The position numbers and the translations under genes were made by a program. This document shows, one piece after another, positions 1-10,921 of a stretch of 64,000 nt of DNA. Below the pieces are notes generated by a model. The model made no database searches. It saw only the letters and a program-made list of their open reading frames with translations, and was not told the DNA's origin. Origin of the DNA: Kryptolebias marmoratus (lineage: Eukaryota; Chordata; Actinopteri; Cyprinodontiformes; Rivulidae); the NCBI RefSeq assembly GCF_001649575.2, contig NC_051431.1, positions 22,050,038 through 22,114,037 of the forward strand, written 5' to 3'. Every line of letters starts with the position of its first letter. Positions within the stretch are counted from its first letter, which is position 1.

Positions 1-32
1 GTATATGTCATTCTGTTCTTCATTTATATACC

Positions 33-60
<28 letters not shown>
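33..60. repeat. (AT)n microsatellite
   Basis: Uninterrupted AT dinucleotide run at the left edge of the window, continuing imperfectly to about 70. Simple sequence with no coding meaning. Confidence 0.9.
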
Positions 61-63
<3 letters not shown>

Positions 64-202
64 TATATATGTTTGTGCTTGTGTCTGTGTGTGTTGAGAA
101 CTGTAAGAACAAATAATCCTTCATTAGCACCCTCAATAAAATGCTTAGCACCCCCTTAGCACCTGCAGAAAAAAATATCTGGAGCCGCCCCTGGCCTCTA
201 AC

Positions 203-244
203 ATGTCCATGTCCAGAGCTTACCAGCAGTCTGGACATGGACAT
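203..244. repeat. Perfect 15-bp inverted repeat (hairpin)
   Basis: The arm ATGTCCATGTCCAGA at 203-217 is repeated exactly as its reverse complement at 230-244, leaving a 12-nt loop. It lies in a stretch with no recognised gene. It may be an internal hairpin of an unclassified element; no target-site duplication was identified around it. Confidence 0.7.
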
Positions 245-602
245 CTCTAACATCTCCAAGCAGGTTCTGCCAGATGCTGATGCTTTTCACTTTCCCAACA
301 GGGTCTTATTTGATGCTAATGTCTCCTCACCACCTTCATACCCCTTAATGGGTCAACTCCCTGCAGCACCTGCAGCGCCACCTAGTCTCTACGGCCTTTA
401 GTTTTTGCTCCTGAGCCTTCTGTTCCCATGGGCCTTCAGCACTCATGAATCGCCAAAGGTCCTTGCATTCCTGTCTTTGAGGAGAGTCTCAGCCTTTCTA
501 CCATCAAGCCTCCAAGGTCGCCTGCTCTCTGACATGCCAAATCAACACTTTCTGTGGGTCTATAGTCAGTAGCTGCCGTGGCCCTCCAACAACCGCCACC
601 CA

Positions 603-1061
603 ATGTCTTTAAGGGTCTCAGCGCTTTCCACCTTCAAACCACCACGGTCTCCAACCATTCATAGTATCCAGTCCCCAGTCTCAGAGGGCCTCCAGCTACC
701 CATACGCCCCCAGTCACTAGCTCTTGTGGTACTTGAGTTATCTGCACCAGTTCTAGTTCCTGAGTTTTCAGTGTTGCCTGTCTCAGAACCAGTAGCAACA
801 GCAGCTACAGTGTCAACTGAATCTCCAGTGTTACCTGCGTCTCCAGTTCTCAAACCTTCACAGCCTCCAGTTCCTCCAGGACCTTCAGTTTTTGAGCCTC
901 CAGGGTCTCCTGCGTCTGTAGCCTCAGTATCAGACCGTGCCACTGTTGTGACAGAGCCTCCTGCACCAAGACCTCCAGGGTTCTGTTTCAGTACCTCCAG
1001 TGTCTGCAGTTCTCCAGTACCCAGGTCTCCTGCTTCAGAACCACCAGTACCCAGGAGATGA
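603..1061 (+). other. Proline/serine-rich low-complexity ORF, probably repeat-derived
   Basis: An open stretch of 152 codons made mostly of P, S, V and E, produced by irregular repetition of a CTCCAG-type unit (CCTCCAG, TCTCCAG, ACCTCCAGG). The opposite strand is also open over 659-943, as expected of biased repeat sequence rather than selection for protein. No domain, signal peptide or membrane segment is visible. Similar CTCCAG-rich tails often sit near the 3' ends of fish retroelements, which is my preferred reading. I would not annotate it as a host gene. Confidence 0.4.
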
Positions 1062-1349
1062 ACCTGCAGGGTTCCTCAGTCTCCAGGGTGTATGAAGACG
1101 ATGCCTCGCATCGGCTTGTTTCCAAGGGGGTCGAGGACAATAACTCACATCCACCAGTTTGGACACACCAAGGGCTGTCCATCTGAACTTTTGTTTGTGT
1201 TTACATATTTCTTGTCCCAGGTCTGTTCCTGAGGTTTATTTTACTCTGTGTTTTTTGTGTTTTTGTTTGGATCCCTCTGTCCTGTTTACCCTCTCCTTAT
1301 ACTTGAATCAACTATCAAGTTTTGTGGTGTCAGGGGCTGTCCTTTAGGG

Positions 1350-1559
1350 CACATGTGTCAAACTTCGTTCCTCGGGGGCCGCTTTCCTGCATGTTTTAGA
1401 TGTGTTCTTGCTTTAAATGGATGACTTGTGGACGTGCTTATAGAGAACTTGATGATTTGGCGAGGAGGTAATTAAACCATTTAAATCAGGTGTGTAGGAG
1501 CAGAAAAACCTAAAATTTCTAGGACAGTGGCCTTTGAGGCCTGGAGTTTTACACTCATG
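1350..1559. mobile_element. hAT-type MITE with 8-bp target-site duplication
   Basis: A 210-bp element whose ends are imperfect inverted repeats of about 50 bp; the left end reads CACATGTGTCAAACTT and the right end is its diverged reverse complement. It is flanked by identical 8-bp direct repeats CTTTAGGG at 1342-1349 and 1560-1567, the signature of hAT-superfamily insertion. There is no coding capacity, so it is a non-autonomous MITE. I recognise this 'gtgtcaaac...aggcctggag' palindromic family as common in percomorph fishes (recall, not a search). Confidence 0.85.
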
Positions 1560-1567
1560 CTTTAGGG

Positions 1568-2399
1568 GGTAGAACTTTCAGGATCTGTGGAATTTTATTT
1601 TGGTTGTTTCTAGTCTTTTGTACTATATGATTAGGTTTATTTAGGTATTTGTGATTCCTGTGTTGGTTACTAACTTGTGTCTACATATTTTCAGTTTCCA
1701 TGTGTCACTTTGTGCTATTTTTCAATCTCCCTCAGATCAGCTTCTGAGTCATACTGCATATTGCTATTGCCTTTTTATAATCAGTTTTGGCTTTCAAGCT
1801 TCTCACTGAGCCTGCATTCTGGGTTCCTGCCTCCTTCAAATCTGACAGAAACAAAAAAAAGTTTCTTGTTTTTCTGTGGTAAGTTAAAAGCTTGACACCA
1901 TTTATGTGTTTTTTCAGCCAATCCAGTTTAACCACAAACAGGTTTCAGTCTCACATGAACCACATGCTGCAAAGACATCTCTGTGCTCTCTCTGTGCTCT
2001 TTCACATATTGCAATATATTGTGTGTTACAAAGATGGACCATTTCACAGTGACGACTGTAAGGGACAAAGATTAAATAATGTCTACCTAAGCAGCACTAG
2101 CAGAGCTGTTTTTCCATTTCTGTATTAAGGGTGGTACTTGAAAACCATGATATGTTTTGAGGCAGTACATATCACGAAAAGTCTACAATATTTAGGTTGG
2201 AGTTGATGCAATTAAAGGGCTTATCATAAAAAGTCTAAAATAAACAAACCTCAGATACAAAAAATAGAGCAGGCTTTTATTCCTGAAAAATGTCAACAGC
2301 AGATAGAATTGTTTGAGTAATTGTATATATTACTAAAGCTGTTGTGAGAACACCCTAATATTATTAATATTATTGATTTTGCAGCCTGTGGAATCAGCC
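1568..2399. other. Intergenic, nothing recognised
   Basis: AT-rich sequence with short chance ORFs only. No splice-bounded exon, terminal repeat or RNA fold that I can support. Confidence 0.5.
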
Positions 2400-2897
2400 T
2401 GTTGTCAGGTTTTCAGATTATACCCAAGCGAGCAGTTCGGCAACAGACAGACGCAGAAACCAGCAGGTAACGGGAAGTGAATTTATTTACAGTGCAATGG
2501 GATATTTACAGAGGGGAACCGGAGCCAGGACCTGAGGAGCAGAGAATGAGGTGAGTATGGGATCGGTGAGGAGAGGAACAGCAGGTATGGCACAGGTAAT
2601 GTTCCGTGTGGTAGTTCTTACTGAACAGGTATGAGTCCAGAACACAGAAGAGATGACGAGATCGACCCTTGTCCAGTGGTGGTCCGGTGTAGGTTCCAGA
2701 GAGCGGGTCCAGGTGGGGTGAGTATTTCCCGAGTGCAGGTAAGGTGACGATTCTGAAAGCGACTGACCAGTCTTGGAATCCAGGAGGCAGTAGTGACAGG
2801 GACAGGCAGGTTCAATTGAGCAGGTGAGTACTTAATTAGGCGACAGGCAGTTGAAGACAGACCAGACTGGTTCCAGATGGGCAGGTAATCCTGAACA
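2400..2897 (-). mobile_element. Dispersed repeat, possible LTR or transposon 3' end
   Basis: Read on the minus strand this stretch has the layout of a retroelement or transposon end: a pyrimidine-rich body, AATAAA near 2481, then a short tail ending CCTGACAACA near 2400. On the plus strand it contains many CAGGT(A/G)-type motifs at irregular short intervals. It runs into the assembly gap starting at 2898, so its other boundary is not visible. Class uncertain. Confidence 0.4.
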
Positions 2898-2954
2898 NNN
2901 NNNNNNNNNNNNNNNNNNNNNNNNNNNNNNNNNNNNNNNNNNNNNNNNNNNNNN
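2898..2954. other. Assembly gap (57 N)
   Basis: Run of N between the dispersed repeat and the piggyBac-like fragment. Confidence 1.
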
Positions 2955-3640
2955 TTCCATAAACTTGCAGTTGCTTCACCCTTTGACCTGTATACTCCAG
3001 CTACTACCAGGATTCCAATGTAAGCATGCAAGTCAGTTGGATCCAGTGGCTTCTATTTCTCTTGAAAGACATGCCTCCCCTCCACGTTGGTCATGTCGAG
3101 GATTATCTTTTCTATAGGTGGGGATAGGAAGAGCTGAAATGCTGATTCAATATCATCAACTCTTGTGACAGGTGATGTGGTGTGGTGATGTTGACCATTT
3201 TATTTTACCATCTTTAGATGTCAATGTCCCCTCTGTGGATGACGATTTTTGCATTTCTTGGTTGTCATCTGGTGAAGGGACACCAGCAGACTCATCCTCT
3301 GAATCCTCATCATCGTGGGAAAATTGACAATCTGGATCATCAATAACATTGTCCTCTGGCTCCTCAGTCTCTGAAATCTCTTCCTCTACATCACTATCCC
3401 AGTTCATAAGCTGTGATGAAGCTTCTTCAGCTGTAAATAGTCTGCAGCTCATTTTTTGTCTATTTCTCAAAGAAAGGGCATGGAAATAGTGAAAAGGATA
3501 GTGGGAAGAAAGTCCCTCTTCCACACACACCTGGTTTTGAATGGCTCTTCAGAAGCAATCAAAGTAAAGTACATCTAAAAGACATGTTTATTTTGGATTT
3601 GAACAGCTAATTTGTGTTTGGGTCAAAATGACCCGCAACA
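2955..3640 (-). mobile_element. piggyBac-like transposase, N-terminal fragment (broken)
   Basis: On the minus strand an acidic N-terminal segment starts near 3453 with MSCRLFTAEEASS and many D/E residues, followed by a block ending SKDGKIKWS. In other frames comes a region resembling the start of the DDE_Tnp_1_7 transposase domain, with HAYIGILVVAGVYRSKGEA at 2957-3031. Frameshifts and stops separate the blocks, so it is dead. piggyBac transposases typically open with such an acidic region. A small inverted repeat, GGGTCA-AAA-TGACCC, sits at 3620-3634 near the outer edge. Its middle part recurs at 12441-12719. Confidence 0.75.
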
Positions 3641-4471
3641 TCATCTTTGTACACAAAGTGTGTGCAGACATTCCACAACTCATCAAAGTGTCCAGATTTT
3701 ACACAGCAGTTCATGACCCTACATGAGAAAAAGTTTCAAAATTCAACCATTCATTCAGCCACGGCTGACATGGAGATTTTTGTATGTTTGAGCTTTGGTG
3801 GAGCAACCAAGTTCAGAATATCAGTACATGTAGAGTTAAAAAAACAGTGAACGTCTCTACACTGGACACAGAGCAGCACTGTGGGTTCCAGGAGGCAGAG
3901 TGCTTAAAACTGGTAGAGAAACGCAGCGCAGTCGAGGAGTTAATTAGATGTGCAGTACACACAGATGATCCAGTACGTTCCTTCCTATCAGAGACCAACT
4001 ATTGGGTCAATAGTTTGGAAAATATTCTATTCTACTTTATTATTCTTAAATTGAGATAATTGAACCAACTAATGATCTTTATTAAATTTATTTCTTTATT
4101 TATTCAAGGCTTTCAGTCAGTGATGTGTGGTATAGGTGAGTAAAAGGATAATTGGTTTTGTGAAAATAAACACAATAAAGTAGATGTAGAACCACAGACA
4201 AAGAATAAAAATAGTATTTTTTAATCTTACCTTAAGTCATTTGCTTATTTCAACATTTTCAAGATTTTGTTGTGAGGGGGTTGCTTTGTTAGACATGATT
4301 ACATAATAGATATTGATGATTAGAAAGTAATTTATTGCATTTAATTTGTATAAAAAAAACAAAACTATATAGTTTGTGCCTGCTGTATTTTCATTTGCCT
4401 CTTTTGGTTGTAATGTAATGTTCTCATGTTTCTGAATCATTGTGAAGACTCATCTTCCAGGATGAGTGCAG

Positions 4472-4498
4472 CTTGTTATTCCCCACCAAATCTCATGG
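4472..4498 (+). pseudogene. Candidate vwa5a-type linker micro-exon, copy 1 (27 nt)
   Basis: Acceptor GTGCAG before 4472 and donor GTGAGT at 4499 bracket 27 nt that are open in phase 1 (codons ACYSPPNLM). An identical copy lies at 13072-13098 in the truncated vwa5a-like gene. Here no flanking conserved vwa5a exons are found, so this copy is probably an orphan carried by the duplication. Rests on splice-site pattern and phase only. Confidence 0.3.
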
Positions 4499-5292
4499 GT
4501 GAGTTAAAAAAAAAGTTACATGTTGTGTTTTCCATACAAACAAAATAACTAGTGTGAACTTCATACATATGATTTATTATCAGGTCTAAAGAATCCACAT
4601 TAAAATCAGGTCCCTCTTTTTAGCTGATTGGAAACAAGTGTCTCTGACAATAAAATCCTTTAAGACAGATATCTCAAAATTCAATATAATGTACATGAAC
4701 CACTGGAACAACCTTCAGTTTGTTACATTTATGGGGATAAATCCCTCTTATGGAAGAAAAATATCAGATTTAAAGACATTTGGAGCTGATTCTTAAGGCT
4801 TCCTTCACACAAGATGATGACCCTGCTGTGTTCCTCACAACCTCCACGACCTTTTAGAACATGGCTGAACCTGTGTGTTGTTATTATTATTGTTATTAGT
4901 GGTGGTGGTTCTTGCGGTCGAGGTATGTCCTGTTTTCCTCGCTCTGAGAGCTCAGTTTACTTTTTGTTTTAGATCTAGAAGCAGCCAACACCTGACATCA
5001 AAACAGCTTTTAAATCAGTTGCAGAAAAACAAGTTTCTATGAGCTGTAGCTCCAAAACCTCTCATTTTTTGGTTAAAGCTGAGTTTGACACACATTTTCT
5101 CTGCAACTGTAACTGTAGTATGTTTTTGTGAATTTAAAAAGAAAATCACAACTTTATTGTTGGTTTCAAATATTTCCTGACCTACATTTAAGCTTTGTGT
5201 GAAAAAATGTTTGTTCAAGATTTCTTCCTATTTATAACAACATTTTTGAAGATTTTGAATCCAATAATTCACTGAATCTCCTCTCTTGTTAG

Positions 5293-5337
5293 CTGAAGAG
5301 CCTCTGTCACTGCCCCTAGAGCTTCATTCAGATCAAA
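5293..5337 (+). pseudogene. Candidate vwa5a-type linker micro-exon, copy 1 (45 nt)
   Basis: Acceptor CTTGTTAG and donor GTGAGT surround 45 nt open in phase 1 (AEEPLSLPLELHSDQ). It is duplicated exactly at 13893-13937. As with 4472-4498, the downstream conserved C-terminal exons are absent here, so it is likely non-functional in this copy. Confidence 0.35.
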
Positions 5338-5674
5338 GTGAGTAAAAGTTTTAATGACTTACTGAAAACATCATGGAGACAAAATAGTAAATTACACCAA
5401 AGTGATTATTTTATTTTCAATTATTTGTGTATTTTAATGACTTTGTTGTGGCATTGTGAAAAGAAGCCACTCAAAAAAACCTTTTAATGTCTGTGGATGT
5501 AAGATTAATCAACAAAACAATCATCTAAAACTCACATTTATTGTGTTTTAGTCTTATAGAAGAACCAGCATTTAGTTTGTTCTTTCTTTGTTCTTTTTTA
5601 TCATTTAAATATTTAAACAATTTCCTGAGATGTACTAATGTGTCGTCTTTTTTGGATGTTTGTTTTATTGACAG

Positions 5675-5835
5675 CCTGTCAGACCACCACAGAGTCACAC
5701 TGAGACAAATAAGACAACCAACCACTGACACTTAGGGACGATGTTTTGAGTTACCAGTTAACCTAACATGCATGTGTTCGGTCTGTGGGAGGAAACTAGA
5801 GGACCCAGAGGAAACCCAATTTGGTTCAACTTTGG
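5675..5835 (-). mobile_element. tRNA-derived SINE, fragment
   Basis: Reverse-strand similarity to the SINE copies at 43605 and 55407, including the shared core 'cctcccacagacc...catgttaggtt...ggtaac' (seen here as gttacc...cctaacatgc...gtgggagg). It interrupts the right edge of duplication copy 1. Confidence 0.65.
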
Positions 5836-5839
5836 AAGT

Positions 5840-5945
5840 AAGATTATGCTCAGTCTCGTGCACAATTGATCTGTTCGAGCTTGAAGTTGTGAATTACTCT
5901 CAGCTACTACCACACCACATTTTAATGCAAAATCAGTAAAACTGA
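5840..5945 (-). repeat. Interspersed repeat family 1, short fragment
   Basis: Contains the reverse complement of the family core 'tttggtgtggtagtagctgagagt' (here actctcagctactaccacacc). Full description under the copy at 37560. Confidence 0.6.
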
Positions 5946-6558
5946 TTTTATTTATTTTTTCTTATATGACTCATAAATACTTTCAAAGAACAAGAATATC
6001 AGGATACATTTCGGTTTTGGAATGCCTCTTGTTGTTCTTGCTTTAGTTCAGTTTTTCTTTTCATTATAATTTTGTCTTTAGAAACATCAGAGTCCTATTG
6101 TGAAACAAACAGGTCATTTAGGACCCAAATGCTTCTCAATCCATAATTCACATTATTACTTACATATGCCATAACATTATGACCACTAACAAGAAAGGTG
6201 AGCAATAATTGTCATCTTAGTACAATACAGTGTTCTGTATTCAAACAAAAGACAGTTTTAGAAGTTTGTTTTTGTTCGGATACACATCAGATTAATTATA
6301 TTTTTCCTCCAAGAAGGCGCTAAATAAATTTAACTGTGTTCTGTCAGGTATGAAACTTAAAACTTCAGCTAAAAGCTGGTTCTTTAATTCATTGTGTAAA
6401 ACCTTTGTGCTTATTAAATTTGTCAAAGCAGTGAAAATGAAACATGCTGCACGTATGAAACAGTCATCAAAGTTACTAAACTAATCCTTAAATGACCTTA
6501 TTTCAGTTTTTTATCTTTCTTTTGACCTCTGTCCAAAATATAGAAAATCACATTATCA

Positions 6559-6670
<112 letters not shown>

Positions 6671-6839
6671 GTACAAGTAAAATAAAATAATATTTTCTTT
6701 GTTTTCAGGAGTTTGTAAACTACATTGATTTTCTATAAAGGGTTTGTAGTCTGTTATAACTGAGAAATAATCAGTTGTAACAGGGAAAACAAAGATTTTC
6801 CATTTGGTCTAAAACTCGATCTGAGACTGCGCAGAGTAA

Positions 6840-7029
6840 AGGAAATAAAGCCCCGCCCCACCGTGACTCCTGTTTTACCGTTAAGCCCCACCCACTCGAT
6901 GTTCTCTGACACACATACTATTCCCGTGGGGTAGATGAGTCTTATTCCTGAGAAATCTGCTCTGAAACGCTGTTTGTTTTCCAGGCAGTCGAGGCATAAA
7001 TCCCAGAAGAGACCTGCGCTCCAACACTG
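6840..7029 (+). promoter_or_regulatory. GC-box region with a candidate exon (6985-7029)
   Basis: A GC-rich island in AT-rich surroundings carries a GCCCCGCCCC Sp1-type box (about 6850) and a second GCCCCACCC motif. It is followed by a strong acceptor TTTGTTTTCCAG, a 45-nt stretch open in phase 1 (GSRGINPRRDLRSNT) and a consensus donor GTAAGT at 7030. Either this is another symmetric linker micro-exon of the upstream vwa5a-like copy, or the region is a promoter with a first exon ending at 7029. I cannot choose between these from sequence alone. Confidence 0.35.
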
Positions 7030-7562
7030 GTAAGTTTTCTTCTGTGTTACCCGGGGGCTCCTGAGCAGAAACATTAGTGGGGCGAGCAGTCGTTCTCTGA
7101 AATTTAACCTATTCTTTGCAAAAAGACAGGATATATTTATTTACACGCATTATTGTACACAAAGTTGTGGCCTTGTTCCCCCTCTCGCGGGTGGTGAAAA
7201 CAGTCCGGCCTAATAATTAAATCAAAGAAAGTCCTCAAACACTGACAGGTACGCAGCTTCTGGACTGGGTTTCCTTCCGCCCCAAAGAGACTCTGTTGGA
7301 GCTGCCTGTAGTTTCTGTCACCGACTACAGGCCATATGACAGCTGTGTCCCCTCCCACAACTGCAAAAAACTAAAACACTGAGAATAATTCACCAAAACC
7401 CTGTTTCAGTTCCCATTAAAGTTGCCTAAATAGTTGAAAAAAAAAACAAAAACCACAGAACAAAACAATACACAGCAAGCTAAGTAATTAGGTAATTTAC
7501 GGTTTTATTAGAAAGAACTTTGTGGATCAGTTATTATTTTGGTCGGGTTGTGCTCTTCCTGC

Positions 7563-7940
7563 TGTTGTGGAATTTTCTTTAACAAAGAGGACAACGAAGA
7601 GTTTTGTCTTAGGATAATTTATTTAAAGTGTCAAGAAAGTGCCCCAAAGATTGTCTGAGGAAACATAGGATGTTTTCTGGTTTTTACAACTTGGGCTCCC
7701 CCCCTTCCTCCAGAGGGTGGATCACTGCCTCCTTTCTCTGGAGGTCAAAGGGCAACCCCTTCCCTCTTCCTGGCTGGCATGTTCTTTGCTCACACTCCAG
7801 ATAAACTAAACAACTACTTGTTAAAACTTTTAAAATGGTGGCTAAATATAAAATGGTGATAAACACAAATCAGATTAAGATGTAATCAAATGTTAAATAA
7901 AGCATGGAAGAATAAATAAAAGTCCTTCTATTCCACAACA
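7563..7940 (-). mobile_element. Possible solo LTR
   Basis: A 378-bp unit begins TGTTGTGGAAT and ends ATTCCACAACA, a perfect 11-bp terminal inverted repeat of TG...CA form. In minus orientation it shows AATAAA followed about 50 bp later by the 3' end, as in an LTR R-U5 region. No matching target-site duplication was found and no internal retroelement genes flank it, so a solo LTR is suggested but not proven. Confidence 0.45.
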
Positions 7941-8164
7941 TTTAGATTATATGCAGAACTGCTGCTCTTCTTCTGATTAAAATGCTGTTAAGCGAGGCTG
8001 TAGTTTTGTTCACCTCGACACTGTATAGCTGAGAATCACTGATCTGAGGTGAGTCAGCAGAGTGAGTCTGACGCATTACAGATAGCTCCCCCTTCTTATA
8101 CCATTTGTAGGATGAGGAGGGGTCAGGGGGCGAACAGAAGGGTTAAGATAAACTGATCAAGAGG

Positions 8165-8313
8165 CATAGGCGCCGGAACCACTGGGGCCAGGGGGCCATT
8201 GGCCCCCCCACTTNNNNNNNNNNNNNNNNNNNNNNNNNNNNNNNNNNNNNNNNNNNNNNNNNNNNNNNNNNNNNNNNNNNNNNNNNNNNNNNNNNNNNNN
8301 NNNNNNNNNNNNN
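8165..8313. other. Unclassified repeat terminus running into a 100-N gap
   Basis: The segment around 8165-8213 (ggcgccggaaccactgg...ggccccccca) resembles the end of a dispersed fish repeat. It is cut by Ns from 8214 to 8313, so neither its length nor its class can be judged. Confidence 0.4.
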
Positions 8314-8459
8314 TATCCATGTGTACAATGACTGACCCTGTAGAGGTGTGATTGGGACAATGGTCTCTCTGATCTGACTCTGAATGGTGTACAGTTGTTG
8401 GACTTCTGTGTTATTCATAATGAACAACATTTATGGGCAAAGGTTGGTGCTTACATGTG

Positions 8460-9560
8460 TTTGTTATCAGACGACCGTGGGACAAAGATCGATGATTGAT
8501 TTCTTAATGACATCTTCACACCTGCAGTTGTAGATCTTGGAAACATTTGTAAGGTGAGGCTCAGAGCTGTGAGCTGATCACCATCTGGTGGTGAGTCGGA
8601 TCCAGTGGTTGGGAAGACTGTTGGTCAGACCTGCTAAACACAAACAAGTGGTGAGAGTGAATGAGGTAGATCTGCTAAAGGTCCTTGTCCAAAAGATCTT
8701 CCATTCATTTCCTTACCATAAGTCTTTATGTATCCACTGTGTATCTTGCCCAATTTTTATATTCTGGACCCTAGCTCAAGTAACATTTCTTCAGGTGGAC
8801 CTCACTGAATTTTAAATGAGCACTGCTCCAGGGTGTTGGAACGGAGCTCCAATCAGTTGTTAAACTGAATATCTAGAATGAGCTTTTCTTAGGGGGACAT
8901 GAGAGTTTGGTTTTTCAGTGTACCTTAATTGTTGGACTTGCATAAGCCTTATGATTGTGTCTCTTGAGGGATTTTGTGGGCAGTTCTCAGGAGTATGGGC
9001 CTCTTTTGAGGGCTGTTTGTTTTCTGCTTTACCAAAGTAAGATCTGTGTCTGCATCCTTGGCAAAAAGTGGAGTAAGTGTCAGGAACAAGTTGATTCAAG
9101 TCTCTGTTGTCTCTGATCCTGTTTGTAAGTTGAGTTTCTGTTCATGAACACCACAGACTCAAAGGAGGGGTTGTCTTGTTTGGGAACTTCAGAATTACAT
9201 ATCTACTTTTTACAGATGGTGGGGCTGTGTTGGCGTCTTCAAGCCACAACTTTCAGCAGGAACTGAGGTGGTTTGCATCTGAGCATGAAGTGACGGGGAT
9301 GAGAGTCTGCTTCTCTAAATATAAGCCATGGTTTTCAACCAAAAGTAATGTTAGCTTCATGTCAGGGATATTGAAAGATCAAACTGAGGTGGCTTGGGGT
9401 CCTGATCAGGATGACTTCTAGTTTCTTAACTTTGAGGTTTATGAACAGGTCTTGCTGGAAGGAGACCCTGAGGCAGATTCAAAACTTGCTTAACAGGATT
9501 ACATAGTCCTTCTGATCTGAGAATATCACAGGATCCCCAGGACAACCTGGGCCTATGATG
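8460..9560 (+). mobile_element. Decayed non-LTR retrotransposon (LINE), endonuclease to RT remnants
   Basis: Translated pieces in order: endonuclease C-terminal sequence around 8570-8700 (VVSRIQWLGRLLV, RVNEVDL), a reverse-transcriptase block at about 9195-9340 with LLFTDGGAVLASS in place of the F-A-D-D catalytic motif and EVTGMRVCFSKYKP, then a relic of the LINE C-terminus near 9460-9550. It has many frameshifts and the catalytic aspartates are degraded, so it is dead. It ends about 160 bp before the first recognisable exon of the truncated vwa5a-like gene, which suggests involvement in loss of that gene's 5' half. Confidence 0.7.
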
Positions 9561-10441
9561 AATGTAAAAGTATTTTCCTTCATCACAAGTGGTAAAAACT
9601 AAAATAGAAGTAGCTGAGAGAAGAAATAAGCACTTTAGAAAATTGAATAATTGGAGACAGGTTTGAGTTAGTGTTTATTAAAATGTTTGATCTCCACCTG
9701 TAGAGCTTTCATCCTCCTGTCTGCAGATTAACAGTCCACAGGTTGGCTGCTCGCACTGTGATTCGATCCCTGGAGTTGAAGGAGAGACCACACAGAGGAC
9801 AGCAAGACAATGAAGTGAAGAAGAAGGTGGTGGAGCTCAGTGTCCAATCAGGAGTGAGCAGTTCTTTCACTTCTTTCATTGCTGTTAACAAAGACAACAG
9901 CGAGCCAATTCAAGGACCTCTGCTACGCAGAAATATCCCAACACCTTTCTTTGGTGGTGAGTAACTTTGATTTTTATTGATTTTGTTGTGGTGAATTAAG
10001 AACGAAGACGCTTGTCTGTTCATTAAATATCTGATTTCTATGACAGAAACAATTGCTTCATAAAATTTTGTAACTGACATGAAATTGGTTGACATAAAGT
10101 CAACATTGTTGGTTTATTGAAATAATTGAAGATGTTGCAGTGTTTTTAAATGTGTTTTACAAATGAAAGAACACCGGAGCAATTGTTCAGATGTTGTGGA
10201 TGCCCAAATAATTATTTTCCCCACTGTAGCTGTCTGATCGAAAAGCTTAAATCAATTCAACCAAAGTGGTAAACTTCCAAGTGAACAATGCTGCTTGTGT
10301 AGAATCAAAATCAGGTCAGCAGGTGGTCCTGAGAAACACGTCTTATCGTGCCAAATTTGAATGGGGCCAATGTACCAAAAACTTCAACAGTTGTTGTAAT
10401 GAAATGTCTTAATCTCTCTTTGTTTTTGAATATCATTTAAG

Positions 10442-10483
10442 GTTCAGTTCTCATGTCGGCTGTGTGTTCTGCTCCATCACGTC
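10442..10483 (+). CDS. Candidate linker micro-exon of vwa5a-like copy (42 nt)
   Basis: Acceptor TATCATTTAAG, then 42 nt open in phase 1 (SVLMSAVCSAPSR), then a perfect donor GTAAGT. It begins and ends in phase 1, matching the phase left by exon 9727-9956. It occupies the position of vwa5a exon 15, but sequence similarity is too low to prove homology. Confidence 0.4.
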
Positions 10484-10921
10484 GTAAGTAAAACATTAAA
10501 TCTGATCATCATACCATTAAATAATCATTCCAGTTTAAATTATAATAACAGTACCTCGAAAGTTTTTATTTTGTATCCTAACTATGTTTTAGAGTAAAGT
10601 TACCTGTCTGAATGAAAGGCTTAGCATTCTTGAAATGAATACATATCACCCACCACCTTTTCTAACATGTTTAAACTAAGATGTTTTTATGCTCATGAAA
10701 TCAGGGCAGCTGATGGTTGATATTCCATGCCAATATTCTGCATCTTTATTTGCAGATACATTTTTCCCTGACAAAGATGGAACAATTTAACAAAAAATAC
10801 AAAAAAAAATTTTTTAAACATTTGAACAATGACTTAAAAACAAATATTCAGAACATTCTGACTTCAAAGAAATAAAGAAGAGTAGTTCTGCTCATAACAG
10901 CAGCTGCTGCTTCACTCACAG

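Larger units (their letters stand above)
2955..5670. repeat. Segmental duplication, copy 1
   Basis: 2955-3233 matches 12441-12719, and 4118 to about 5670 matches 12719 to about 14260, with only a handful of substitutions in the first 1.2 kb of the second block and more toward its end. Copy 1 keeps an internal 884 bp (3234-4117) that is missing from copy 2. The matched sequence covers part of a piggyBac-like relic and two candidate linker micro-exons. At the right end copy 1 is replaced by a reversed SINE fragment. Confidence 0.9.

Noticed and set aside
4922..4944. Exon-like segment between TTGTTATTAG and GTATGT (duplicated near 13523)
   Set aside because: 23 nt would break the phase-1 pattern, and the acceptor lacks a proper pyrimidine tract.
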